NCBI GenBank assembly: GCA_949751835.1
Contig: CATKHK010000028.1
Span: 372,001-436,000 of the forward strand
Source: Blepharisma japonicum
Taxonomy: Eukaryota; Ciliophora; Heterotrichea; Heterotrichida; Blepharismidae
Length of the DNA: 64,000 nucleotides
Reading direction: 5' to 3'
The position numbers were made by a program, and so were the translations under genes. Shown one piece after another: positions 1 to 10,909 of the stretch (positions are counted from its first letter, which is position 1; the number at the start of each line of letters is the position of its first letter). The notes beneath the pieces are model-generated. The model searched no databases. It worked only from the letters and a program-made list of their open reading frames with translations, and was not told the origin of the DNA.

Positions 1-766
1 GGCCACCATATTTTATATTTGGGGCGTCTCGCTCTTTTCTATCATTTGTAACTCTGTATTTGCGATAGTCATCAGTTATAAGCGATTCGTCAACTTTGCT
101 GACTGAGCATCATCTTTGTTGCCGATGATATACCCTTGAATCATTTGTGGGGGTTTTTGATAATTTTATATTTGATTTTTCCTCAAGAAAATTAGGAGAT
201 TGAGGACTTAGTTCTATACGAGGATTATTAACTTTTGTACTAAAATTTCATCCAGAGCTGGTTTTCCCAACACTCAGATTTCTCTGAGGAGGCACTTCTA
301 GCTTTTTTATGCATCCATGCCTTTTCTTAGGGTTTAACGAAATTTCTTTTGGTGCTATCAAAGAAGATCGAACATCATCAAGGCAATAATAATTAAAATT
401 CTTTGTTTTAGAATAATACCTTTGTTTCAGCTGAGATAATGATATAGATCCTTTACAGTAGTCCTGAATTAATCCAGGAAATTCACCATTAGTGATCTTA
501 TTGGCTTCTTTGTATTTTTGGTCCCATTCTAATGCAGAATAGTCAATCTTTACTTTAGGAGGTTCATAATCATTTAATTTTATTTCAGAAATTGCTTCAG
601 TAGATTCGCTATTTGAAGATTCAGTATCAGTTTCTGGAGTTTTCCCTAACTGAGGCCTTTCACTCCTTCTATACTTAGGCTTATAAATTTGAAGAATAAC
701 TTTCAGCAATTTTTCATGATTTCTTGACTCTTGTTGTCTAAATTTTCGATTTCTTGCTTCCATCAT
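1..766 (-). CDS. Cassette gene a, unit 1 (5' part; runs off the left edge)
   Basis: No family is recognised. The start is the first of two adjacent ATGs at 766. A TGA near 248 would end the frame in the standard code, but read as Trp the frame stays open to base 1, so at least 255 residues are present and the C-terminus lies outside the window. The protein is hydrophilic, Lys/Arg-rich at the N-terminus, with an acidic Ser/Thr/Glu stretch around residues 44-60 and no membrane segment. It is transcribed divergently from gene b with about 148 bp between start codons. The unit 2 and 3 copies are broken, so this is the only apparently intact copy. Coding status rests on the long open frame and on the damage being confined to the other copies. 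Confidence 0.6.
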
Positions 767-914
767 TTTGATAAAAATATTTAGAGAAATATTTGAAAAT
801 CATGCTGAAAATATTCGAGAAATTACAGTTTTTGTATAAAAAAGTGGAACTCTAAAAAAATATTAACTATCTTTCAATAATGAGAACTATGGAAAATTAA
901 CGACTTAATAAGAA

Positions 915-1502
915 ATGTCTAGCCCACAAATGAATGAATTTTTTGAAAACGATGGGTATTTAACACCTCCAAGAAGAGTTACTGGCAAGAAATTGAGATG
1001 GCCAAGTGCAGTAAAATCTTCAAAGAAAAAAACTCCTACACAAGTTTTGATTCTTAATAACATAGATGAAGATTTCTCAGGATTTTTTAATCGAAAACCG
1101 TTATTTCCTCCTAAAGAGCCTGTAGACTTAGTTCCAGACCTTCCAGATCCTGAAGAAAAGCCTCAGCTAAACCCTAATTTATTTAGATTGACGCCTACAA
1201 AAGTTTATTATGAACCCCCAAACCCAGAGGTTTTCCATCATATTTCCAATAAAATCCAATCATCAATATCAGAAGCTTTACAAATAATTTCAGACTACAA
1301 AAATTCTCCTAGAAAAGAAGATGTAATAGTCCCAAATAACCGAATTGGTGGCTCAATCTATGACACTACAAATAACATGTCTCATGCTGTCCAAAATCTC
1401 GGACAGGTTTCTCGCACCCTCAACGTTCTTGCTCACTCTATATCCAAACTATCAAAATCCTACAAAAGAAATCCAAGAATGTCCATCAGCGAGCTGTCTT
1501 AA
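915..1502 (+). CDS. Cassette gene b, unit 1: 195-aa protein of unknown function
   Basis: An intronless 195-codon frame from ATG to TAA. No family is recognised. The N-terminal half is Pro-rich with repeated PP/PD pairs around residues 60-105, and the C-terminal half looks helical. There is no signal peptide or membrane segment. The unit 3 copy at 13531 is full length and nearly identical, with scattered substitutions and no frame damage, while the unit 2 copy is broken. Two intact frames out of three support a real gene. It is divergent from gene a upstream and convergent with gene c, which ends 24 bp downstream. Confidence 0.6.
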   Translation: MSSPQMNEFFENDGYLTPPRRVTGKKLRWPSAVKSSKKKTPTQVLILNNIDEDFSGFFNRKPLFPPKEPVDLVPDLPDPEEKPQLNPNLFRLTPTKVYYEPPNPEVFHHISNKIQSSISEALQIISDYKNSPRKEDVIVPNNRIGGSIYDTTNNMSHAVQNLGQVSRTLNVLAHSISKLSKSYKRNPRMSISELS

Positions 1503-1525
1503 ATTAAATGCACAATTAATCATGC

Positions 1526-2240
1526 TTAAAAGAAATAAGTATTAGTTAATATTACTAATAGTAAATGCCCTAGAGACACCAATCCGCATATAGCATACTT
1601 TTTGTTCTCTAAAGCAGCGTCATTTTGCATAGGAACCCACTTATAGAAAAAATAGCTTGCCCATACACATCCGAATATCATAGCGCACCATCTGACAATA
1701 TAATGAGAAAAAATACAAATAATTCCTGCAAATAAGAAAGGGATAAGCGAGTAGCCATATAAAGTGACCAGTTCTATCATAGAAACTGTACTTCCTTCGT
1801 GGCTTGCATAACAATACCCAATAGATGGGATTAAAAATGCTACTGAGTACATAAATGAGACAATTGATACCAATTTTTCTCCTGTAGACTGTGCGATGCA
1901 GTGTCTGAAACAGAATTAGCGCTGATTGCAGCGAATAAAAATATTAAGGTTTTAGTTGTCCAAAAAGTATATGCATATCTGGCTGCTTGTTTTCAAAGAA
2001 ACTGCCATCACTTATCATGTTTACTGTGCTTTTCAGCCGAGAAAAAAGGGTTTGAGTGTCGACATCGAAATAAGGCTGATAGTAAGCTAATTCTCATATT
2101 TTGTGCTTCCTGGATTCAGACTTTATAGTTAAGGTTTCAAGCTCTGGGATTTTCTTAGGAGATGAAGCTTTTTCTTCAGCATTTTGCTGAACGAGAGTTC
2201 CATATGATGAAATTCCTTCTTCAAGTCAATCATTATTCAT
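1526..2240 (-). pseudogene. Cassette gene c, unit 1: broken YIPF1/2-like gene
   Basis: This copy aligns along its whole length with the intact unit 3 gene at 14142-14861. The 3' half, encoding the last four membrane helices, is still open as a 115-codon frame. The middle carries single-base losses relative to unit 3 (around 1890 and 1965) that shift the frame, so the N-terminal cytosolic part is not joined to the helices. It is a host-gene pseudogene rather than a short gene, because the frame lost upstream encodes the conserved part of the family. Confidence 0.65.
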
Positions 2241-2912
2241 TTATTAAATTAATTTCTGATATTTTTATCCTGATTAAAAATCCAACATTTTGCTGGGTGC
2301 AAAAATAAGCTGAAGGCGAAGGAATATATTTTAGAAAATTAATAATTAAGCTATTTAGAGAAAAATTAGCTGGATAAGGATCTTTTAATATAGATTTTAT
2401 CGAAAATAAAGTTGTAGATAATTATTTTTATTTTGGCTGATAAATTATATTTATTGAGAAAATTAACTAAAAGCTAATTTAACTCAGTAAATTGAAATTA
2501 CTAAGCAGCCAATAAAACCAATGTCCTCTTGCAATTGCAATTTAAATTATCCTTTTTTCCAATAGGAAAATAGTAAAATAGCCTTAGAATTTTAAATAAC
2601 AAAGTAATATTTTCAAAAAAAATCAATGCAATCTTAAATGCACATATTTCTTGAAATATTTATAAAATTCAATGCAGCAGCTATAAAATAAGCTGCCTAT
2701 CCTGAACCAATAATTTAGGAGTTATACATATCAGAAAGAAGCATCATTATAATAAATATGGAACAAATGCTTTTCTGTGCAGCAGATCCTAACGCATTTA
2801 TCAAAAATGTTAATGAAAGTGCTGAGCTTTCTATAAAAGACGACAACGAAAAACGTGAAGCTTCTAAAAAGTCTGCATCTCCTTTATTATATATATTATA
2901 ATTAAAATAAAT
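2241..2912. other. Upstream region of c and d, with the relic of the original CDPK N-terminus
   Basis: This AT-rich spacer of about 500 bp between the divergent c and d starts is conserved in all three units and presumably holds both promoters; no motif can be named. From 2758 to about 2883 it contains the decayed first exon of the kinase, aligning with the start of units 2 and 3. The second codon is now Glu (GAA) instead of Gly (GGA), and the frame closes soon after. The working start appears to be the new ATG at 2913. Confidence 0.5.
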
Positions 2913-4589
2913 ATGAACTGTGAGTGCGAAAATGAGTTGATGGCAGGAGCTATTGGATTCTTACTAGGGGTTGCTGCATACAAGGTCGCCACAAACTTTT
3001 GCACTTGCAAAGATAAAGGAAAGGAATGCTCTGATAAGCCAGAAGAAAAGAAAGATTTTGTAATATTATCTGATGAGTCTCCAAACCCGGATGATATACT
3101 CCCACTACCAGTGCGAAGAAATTCCCTTGGGTTTAATTTGCGAAGACGCGTATCCATTCACCACGAAAGAATAAATGAATGTTACGATATCGATAATGAA
3201 ATAATCGGAGAAGGAAGCATGGGCATAGTCCGAAAAGCTATTGACATGTCCACTGGTCATGAACGCGCAGTGAAGTCAATTGATAGAATGGTTTTAGGCA
3301 AAAATATTGAGCCAGACATTAATGAGGTCAACATTTTAAAAACACTTGACCACCCAAATATCATCAAAGTATATGATATCTTTGTCGCACCTCAAAAATA
3401 CCATATTATTATGGAATTAATCACAGGAGGAGATATACATGATTTTATTAAAAATCATAGCCAATTGTCAGAACAAGATATTTCTAAATTAATGTACAAA
3501 ATTTTATACGGAGTTTCGTATTGCCATTCAATGAATGTTATTCATATGGATATCAAGCCTGATAATATTATGTTAGATGATAAAGGGCCTGATCCTATTC
3601 TAAAAATAGTAGATTTTGGACTATCCAGAATTAAATACTCTCAAAAAAAACCAGGAATGGGTAATGGAAATGTAAATTCTATATAGAATTTTTATAAAGC
3701 TCCAGAGGTTTTCGACGGTATAATTTCTGCAAAAGCAGACGTATGAAGCTGCGGAGTTCTTTTATATTGGATTCTCAGCCATGGAACTTACCCATTTAGA
3801 GGGTCAAATGATTATGATACAACTTATATCATAAAACATGGAGATCTAATTTTTCCAGAAAAGAATTGAAATTGGGTCACTGAAGGGGCTAAAGATTTAA
3901 TTAGACAAATGCTCACAAAAGATCCAGATAGGCGTCCTTCTGCAGAAGAAGCTTTTAAACACAAATGGGTCCAAGGATACTCCAACATCCCTCAGATAGA
4001 CCCTGAATTTATGCAAGATGCTTTTGGCCGTTTAGTCAAATTTAAGTCCTTTCTTACCATCCGCCATGCTGCATTTGAATATATTTCTTCTCATTATTCT
4101 GTTTCAAAAGATCTACACAAACTGCAAAAATTCTTTTTAGATTCAGATAAAGACCATGATGGATCTTTAAGCAAAGAAGAATTATCTGAAATCTGCCAAA
4201 AATTAAGGTTGGGAAAAAAAACTGACTTACAAGAGCTAATAGAGACACTTGACACTGACCGAAGTGGTAAAATTGATTATTCAGAATTTATAACTGGAGC
4301 TATGAACTGGGAAAAAAATATGAGTAAACAAAAACTTGAAGCCGCTTTTAAGACTTTTGATTTAGTGAGATATATATAGGATCAAGACGGAGAAATTGAT
4401 ATTGATGAGCTAAAACAGGTACTGGGAGATAATGAGATGGTCGATGAAGCTACATGGGACAAAATACTGTCTGAAGCCGATTTAAACCACGATGGAAAGA
4501 TCCAGTTGTCTGAATTCGAAAAGGTGCTCACAGCCAATTATGATGGTATGGAGGAAAAAGATTTAATAATTGCAGGATTTCGGAGATAA
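2913..4589 (+). CDS. Calcium-dependent protein kinase (CDPK), unit 1, with a replaced N-terminus
   Basis: 548 aa after removing two 15-nt introns (3672-3686 and 4365-4379). Order: new Cys-rich N-terminus with a hydrophobic helix at about residues 10-26; Ser/Thr kinase (GEGSMG loop, AVK lysine, HMDIKPDN catalytic loop, DFG, KAPE, DVWSCG with TGA=Trp); linker; four EF hands ending with D-x-N-x-DG. The catalytic loop is HMD rather than HRD, as in both paralogues. CDPKs phosphorylate targets when calcium binds the EF hands. Units 2 and 3 start with the myristoylation/palmitoylation motif MGQMLCC. Here about 175 bp of unrelated sequence supplies a different start and a likely membrane anchor. Both introns and all four EF loops are intact. 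Confidence 0.88.
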
Positions 4590-4839
4590 TTAATGATCTC
4601 AGTAATTTAAGTGTGGTGTGATATTAATTGATTAATATTTAATGCTTTTAGAGCAAAATAGATTTAAAATTAAACGGCATTAGCATTCCATCCATATTTT
4701 GATTACTTCTAAAAATATTATTTTGTGTGGCCTTTAATAAAATGACTTCTCTTAAACTCAAAATAAGCTCACAATTAATCCATAAGTAGCCTCTTAATAA
4801 ATAATAAAAATTTTTATGTTTATCTCTAATTTCTTTTAA

Positions 4840-5244
4840 TTAATCATAATAAATCCTTCCAAGCTCATTTCTTGCAAATCCAGGGTTAGTTTCTCTTATA
4901 TGAAAATCATTTAACACATAATGGCTTATCCCTGCTTTATGCTTCAGCATCTTTGGCTTGTCCATTGTTCTTAAATTCGCCTCTAGAGCTCTGTTAAATA
5001 AATCTTTATTCATTTCTTCCCCTCCTCCAACTGAGCTTTTTCTCAATAATGACTTTACATAGCTGACTTTTGGCGACAAGCTTCTTCTATACGCAGCTTG
5101 ATGCTTTTCTGCATTAATTTTTATTGGAGTCCCTTCTCTTTTAGAGTTGTCTTAGTAAAAAGTCACACAGAAATGTGAGCTGTTACATCATCAAGCTTGC
5201 TTTTTTCAGGATAATTAAGGGTCCAGAATTTGGAGACTAGTTGG
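4840..5244 (-). pseudogene. Cassette gene e, unit 1: truncated copy
   Basis: It matches the C-terminal ~135 codons of the intact unit 3 gene at 17305-17799. It lacks the first ~29 codons, the homology stopping at 5244-5250 where gene f sequence begins, and it carries a TAA (around 5155) inside the conserved region. The breakpoint with gene f is the same as in unit 2, so the truncation predates the split of those two units. Confidence 0.7.
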
Positions 5245-5259
5245 ATTTTCTATAATAAA

Positions 5260-6081
5260 ATGGAGCGTGAAGTCTGGTCGGCCAACCCAGTAACAGTTAT
5301 CTGTGTAATCCGAGCATGATTTTTGAGCTAGAGAATTGACAAGCTTTCTTAGATGCGATTTATTTATACAGGTGGACTGTTTAATGAGTTTTACTTATAC
5401 AATTCATCAAAAGATATCCCAAGAGTCTGTGCCTACTTCAATATGGTTTTAGATATCATTATAAAATGGCTCCAAGTAGTACCTAGTAAAGTCGACAGTT
5501 TGAATTTGAAAGATCCAGATGCTTATTTATATGAAAGGCCTACTTCTATATATAAATCAGGCTACGAAATGTTAGAAACATTAATTAGCATTTTAGGACT
5601 TAACCCAAGGACTGCAAAATTCTATGAAAAATATAAAGCACTCACAAATACAAAGCAGCTTATACGGAATTTATGAATAAACAAGGGATGGTTTATGTAA
5701 AAAATATCATTGAAAGTGATCTTCCTTTGGAGGATTTTTGGAATTTTTTAGTAGTTCTTCCTCAGCTATTTGCAGTAGGTGGAAGTGCAGCTAGCAGATA
5801 TATTCCAGATTATTTAGAAGCATTAGTAAACAGCCTTGATAATATCAGTGATGAATGAATGATGGAAATTTCAAATAATAACCAAAAATTAGAGCAGTTT
5901 ATTGATAACTCCAATAATATGATGAAGCTGATTCTTCCTGATAATCAAAGAGAAGTCTATTTAAACCTTTTCCGAAGCAAGTTTAGAATGGATAAACAGT
6001 CCTTTATGATGAAACGTGCGACAGAGTCAGTTTTAGACGTGACTGATCATTTGATCATAATTTTTCAGATTAGCAATTCCT
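5260..6081 (+). pseudogene. Cassette gene f, unit 1: broken copy of an unknown, helix-rich gene
   Basis: A host gene of unknown family, helix-rich and possibly HEAT/ARM-like, though that is a guess. Three open stretches (about 5353-5676, 5673-5858, 5859-6083) are offset from one another. Comparison with unit 2 shows single-base length differences that break each copy at different places, for example near 5315 and 5670 here. Some apparent breaks could be introns: a 17-nt GTGG...GAG segment near 5373-5389 would join two frames. Homology to unit 2 ends at about 6081, where the G+C-rich segment starts, so the 3' end of the gene is missing. Confidence 0.55.
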
Positions 6082-6316
6082 AGTAGAGGACCAGAGCTGG
6101 CGAACAAAATGCCAGTGTGAAAGAAAGTGGAAGAGGCCAGTCTGGGAAGGGAGCCTGACAAACTGTAAGTGACCGGAGGCCTTAATGGGCTTTTGATAGA
6201 GCCACCTCCAGGTAGCTACCAATTGTTCGTGGGATGGGGAATCGAAGCCCACGTTAAACCCCGTAGACAGCTGCATGGCCGTAGGGTTTTTGTCCAAGTG
6301 GACTTTTTGTCCCTCC
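6082..6316. other. G+C-rich segment of unknown origin at the unit 1/unit 2 junction
   Basis: About 235 bp with roughly half G+C by eye, in a region that is otherwise about 70% A+T. It lies exactly between the end of homology of gene f in unit 1 and the point inside gene a where unit 2 resumes. It has no counterpart at the unit 2/3 junction or elsewhere in the window. It carries an open minus-strand frame of 75 codons with no recognised motif. No terminal repeats or target-site duplication are evident. Confidence 0.5.
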
Positions 6317-6625
6317 AGTAGTCCTGAATTAATCCAGGAAATTCACCATTTGTGATCTTATTAGCTTCTTTGTATTTTTGGTCCCATTCTAATGCAGAAT
6401 AGTCAATCTTTACTTTAAGAGGTTCATAATAATTTAATTTTATTTCAGAAATTGCCTCAGTAGATTCGCTATTTGAAGATTCAGTATCAGTTTCTGGAGT
6501 TTTCCCTAACTGAGACCTTTCACTCCTCTATACTTAGGCTTATAAATTTGAAGAATAACTTTCAGCAATTTTTCATGATTTCTTGACTCTTGTTGCCTAA
6601 ATTTTCAATTTCTTGCTTCCATCAT
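6317..6625 (-). pseudogene. Cassette gene a, unit 2: 5' fragment
   Basis: It corresponds to about the first 100 codons of gene a in unit 1. The rest is absent because the unit 2 repeat begins inside the gene, next to the G+C-rich segment. One T is missing near 6526 relative to unit 1, shifting the frame. The two start ATGs and the upstream spacer to gene b are preserved. Confidence 0.65.
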
Positions 6626-6773
6626 TTCGATAAAAATATTTAGAGAAATATTTAAAAATCATACTCAAAATTTTCGAGAAATTACAATTTTTGTATAAAA
6701 AGTTGGAACTTTAAAAAAATATTAGCTATCTTTCAATAATGAGAACTATGGAAAATTAACGATTTATTAAGAA

Positions 6774-7319
6774 ATGTCTAGCCCACAAATGAATGAATTT
6801 TTTGAAAACGATGGGTATTTAACACCTCCAAGAGGGTTACTGGCAAGAAATTAACCAAAAATTGAAAATTTTACCTATATAATTTAAAGGCGAGAGTCAG
6901 GATTTTTTAATCTGGAACCGTTATTTCCTCCTAAAGGGTCTGCAGACTTAGTTTCAGACCTTCCAGATCCTGAAAAAGTCTTAGCTAAACCCTAATTTAT
7001 TTAGATTGACGCCTACAAAAGTTTATTATGAACCTCCAAACCCAGAGGTTTTCCATCATATTTTCAATAAAATCAGCCATCAATATCAGAAGCTTTACAA
7101 ATAATTTCAGATTACAAAAATTCTCCTAGAAAAGAAGATGTAATAGTCCCAAACGATAGAATTGGTGGCTCAATCTATGGCACTACAAATAACATGTCTC
7201 ACGCTGTCCAAAATCTCGGACAGGTTTCCCGCACCCTCAACGTTCTTGCTCACTCTATATCCAAACTATCAAAATCCTACAAAAGAAATCCAAGAATGTC
7301 CATCAGCGAGCTGTCTTAA
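6774..7319 (+). pseudogene. Cassette gene b, unit 2: broken copy
   Basis: It aligns with b in units 1 and 3 from the same ATG to the same TAA but is about 40 bp shorter. A block near 6835-6900 has been lost or replaced by unrelated AT-rich sequence, and small length differences occur near 6975 and 7075. No frame longer than a fragment remains. The last ~80 codons are still very similar to the intact copies. Confidence 0.65.
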
Positions 7320-7341
7320 TTAAATGCATAATTAATCATGC

Positions 7342-8060
7342 TTAAAAGAAATAAGTATTAGCTAATATTACTAATAGTAAATGCCCTAGAGACGCCAATC
7401 CACATATAGCATACTTTTTGTTCTCTAAAATAGCATCATTTTGTATAGGAACCCACTTATAGAAAAAATAGCTTGCCCATGCACATCCGAATATCATAGC
7501 GCACCATCTGACGATATAATGAGAAAAAATACAAATAATTCCTGCAAATAAGAAAGGGATAAGCGAGTAGCCATATAAAGCGACCAGTTCTATCATAGAA
7601 ACTGTACTCCCTTAGTGGCTTGCATAACAATACCCAATAGATTGGATTAAAAATGCTACTGAGTACATAAATGAGGCAATTGATACCAATTTTGCTCCTG
7701 TAGATTGTGTGACTGTAGTGCCTAAAACAGAATTAGCGCTGATTGCAACGAATAAAAATATTAATGTTGTAGTTGTCCATAAGATGCGTACATGTCTGGC
7801 TGCTTGTTTTCAAAGAAACTGCCGTCACTTATCATATTTACTGTGCTTTTCAGCCGAGAAAAGACAGTTTGAGTGTTGACATCGAAATAAGGCTGATAGT
7901 ATGCTAATTCTCATATTTTGTGCTTGCTGGATTCAGACTTTATGGTTAAGGTTTTAAGCTCTGGGGTTTTCTTAGGAGATGAAGCTTTTTCTTCAGCATT
8001 TTGCTGTGCGAGAGTTCCGTATGATGAAATTCCTTCTTCTTCAAGTCAATCAGTATTCAT
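7342..8060 (-). pseudogene. Cassette gene c, unit 2: broken YIPF1/2-like gene
   Basis: It aligns end to end with the intact unit 3 copy. A glutamate codon has become TAA near 7613 (cytosol-facing loop, YASHEG in unit 3), and one base is missing near 7780. The C-terminal membrane helices remain open for 84 codons. It is decaying independently of the unit 1 copy, since the lesions differ. Confidence 0.65.
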
Positions 8061-8569
8061 TTATTAAATTAATTTCTGATATTATTCCTGATTAAAAAAT
8101 CTAACATCTCGCTTTGTGCAAAAATAAAGCTGAAGGCAAGGACTTTATTTTAGAAAATTAATAATTAAATTATCTATAGAAAAATTAGCTGGATAAGGAT
8201 CTTTTAATATAGATTTTATCAAATATAAAATGGTAGATAATTATCGTTATTTATGCTGATAATTAGATTTTTCGAGAAAATTAATTAAAAGCTAATTTAA
8301 CTAAGAAATTGAAATTGCTATGCAGCCAATAAAACCAATGCACCTCTTGCAATTTAAATTATCCTTTCTTCCAAATAAGAAAATAGTAAAATAGCTTAGA
8401 ATTTTAAATAGCAAAGCAATATTTCAAAAAAAATCAATGCAAAACTTAAATGCACATATTTCTTGAAATATTTATAAAATTCAATGCAGCAGTTATAAAA
8501 TAAGCTGCCTATCCTGAAACAATAATTTAGGATTTATACATAATCAAAAGAAGCATCGTTATAATAAAT
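8061..8569. promoter_or_regulatory. Divergent spacer between c and d, unit 2
   Basis: About 510 bp of AT-rich sequence, closely matching 2241-2757 and 14862-15373. It must hold the kinase promoter because it is the only upstream sequence shared by the three kinases. No specific element can be named. Confidence 0.35.
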
Positions 8570-10237
8570 ATGGGACAAATGCTTTGCTGTGCAGCAGATC
8601 CTAACGCATCTATCAAAAATGTTAATGAAAGTGCTGAGCTTTCTATAAATGACGATTACGAAAAAGATGAAGGCCTAACAACTCATGAAGTTTCTAAAAA
8701 GTCTGCATCTCCTTTTATAATATTATCTGATGAGTCTTCAAACCCGGATGATATACGACCACTATCAGAAAGAAAAAATTCTATTGGGTTTAGTTTGCGA
8801 AATAGAATATTCGTTTACCACGAAGAAATAAATAAATCATACGAGATCATAAAAGCAATCGGAGAAGGAGGCTATGGCCAAGTCTGAAAAGTTATTCACA
8901 TTGACACTGGTATGGAACGCGCAATGAAGTCAATTACTAGAGAAGATTACGGCAAAATAATTGAGCCAGACATTAATGAGGTCAACATTTTAAAAGAACT
9001 TGACCACCCAAATATCATCAAAATATATGGTATCTTTGTCTCAACCCGAAAATATCATATTATTATGGAATTAATTACAGGAGGAGATATACATGATTTT
9101 ATTAAAAATCATAGCCAATTTTCAGAACAAGATATTTCTAAATTAATTAACAAAATTTTATACGGAATTTGGTATTGCCATTCCAAGGATGTTATTCATA
9201 TGGATATCAAGCCAGATAATATTATGTTTACAGTAGAATGGCCTGATCCTAATATAAAAATTGTAGATTTTGGACAATCAAGATCTAAATCCTCTCAAAT
9301 AAAACCAGGAACGGGTAATGGAAATGTAAATTCTATATAGATTGTTTATAAAGCTCCAGAGGTTTTTGACGGTATAATTTCTGAAAAAGCTGACGTATGA
9401 AGCTGCGGAGTTCTTTTATATTGGATTCTCAGCCATGGAACTTACCCATTTAGAGGGTCAGATAAAAATACGACGATAAATATCATTAAACATGGAGAAC
9501 TAATTTTTCCAGAAAAGAATTGAAATTGGGTCACTGATGGGGCTAAAGATTTAATTACAAAAATGCTCACAAAAGACCCAGATAGGCGTATTTCTGCAGA
9601 AGAAGCTTTTAACCACAAATGAGTCCAAGAATACTTCAACATCCCTCAGATAGACCCTGAATTTATGCAGGATGCTTTTGACCGCTTAATCAAATTTAAG
9701 TCCTATCTTACCATCCGCCATGCTGCACTTGAATATATTTCTTCTCATTATTCTGTTTCAAAAGATTTAAAAAAACTGCAAAAAGCCTTTTTATATTTAG
9801 ATAAAAACCATGATGGATCTTTAAGCAAAGAAGAATTATCTGAAGAAGTCCGAAAATTAAGGCTGAGAAAAAAACCTGACATACAAGAGCTAATAGAGCA
9901 ACTTGACACTAATCAAACTGATCAAGTTGATTATTCAAAATTTATAACTGGAGTTTTGAAATGGGAAAAAAATATGAGCCAACAAAAACTTGAAGCCGCT
10001 TTTAAGACTTTTGATATAGTGAGATATAAAAACGGAGAAATTGATATTGATGAGCTAAAACAAGTACTGGGAGATAATGAGATGGTCGATGAAGCTACAT
10101 GGGACAAAATTCTGTCTGAAGCCGATTTCAACAAAGATGGAAAGATTCAGTTGGATGAATTTGAAAGAGTGCTCAAAGCCAATTATTTTGATGGTCCGGA
10201 GGAAAAAGATTTAATAATTGCAGGATTTCGGAGATAA
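8570..10237 (+). CDS. Calcium-dependent protein kinase (CDPK), unit 2, with two degenerate EF hands
   Basis: 550 aa with one 15-nt intron (9326-9340). The N-terminus MGQMLCC fits N-myristoylation at Gly2 with adjacent Cys palmitoylation, suggesting membrane attachment. The kinase has GEGGYG, the AMK lysine, HMDIKPDN, DFGQ, KAPE and DVWSCG (TGA=Trp), so it should be active. EF1 and EF4 keep their acidic ligands. EF2 has Asp for the loop Gly and Lys for the final Glu. EF3 is disrupted because a 9-bp deletion removed the 3' splice site of the second intron seen in units 1 and 3, and the remainder is translated in frame (VRY), displacing loop Asp 1 and 3. Calcium response is therefore probably altered. 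Confidence 0.87.
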
Positions 10238-10489
10238 TTAATGATCTCAGTAATTTAAGTGATGGTGTGGAATTAATTGATTAATATTTAAATGCTTTTA
10301 GAGCAAAATAGATTTAAAATTAAACGGCATTAGCATTATGTCCATATTTTGTTTACTTCTAAAATATTATTTTGTGTTGCCTTTAATTAAAATGACTTCT
10401 TTTAAACTCAAAATAAGCTTACAATTAATCCTTAAGTAGGCTCTTAACAAATAAAAAAAAATTTTATGTTTATCTCTAATTTCTTTTAA

Positions 10490-10894
10490 TTAATGATTAT
10501 AAATCCTCCCAAGCTCATTTCTTGCAAATCCAGGGTTAGTTTCTCTTATATGAAAATCATTTAACACATAATGGCTTATCCCTGCTTTATGCTTCAGCAT
10601 CTTTGGCTTGTCCATTGTTCCTAAATTCGCCTCTAGAGCTCTGTTAAATAAATCTTTATTCATTTCTTCCCCTCCTCCAACTGAGCTTTTTCTCAATAAT
10701 GACTTTACATAGCTGACTTTAGGTGACAAGCTTCTACTATACATAGCTTGATGCTTTTCTGCATTAATTTTCAATGGAGTCCCTTCTCTTTTAGGGTAAT
10801 CTTGGTAAAAAATCACACAGAAATGTGAGCTGTTACATCATCAAGCTTGCTTTTTTCAGGATAATTAAGGGTCCAAAATTTGGAGACTAGTTGG
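10490..10894 (-). pseudogene. Cassette gene e, unit 2: truncated copy
   Basis: Same 5' truncation as unit 1, lacking the first ~29 codons of the unit 3 gene, with gene f sequence beginning at the same breakpoint. Unlike unit 1, the remaining frame is mostly open: 108 codons from an internal ATG at 10816, plus an in-frame 9-bp deletion near 10831. A shortened product cannot be excluded, but no promoter or start equivalent to the intact copy is present. Confidence 0.6.
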
Positions 10895-10909
10895 ATTTTC
10901 TATAATAAA

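Noticed and set aside
5260-6081. Treating gene f as three separate small genes
   Set aside because: The stretches align in order with unit 2, where the interruptions fall at other places, so they are pieces of one damaged gene.
6082-6316. Virus-like or transposon origin for the G+C-rich segment
   Set aside because: No terminal repeats, recognised protein motif or target-site duplication is visible; left as unknown.
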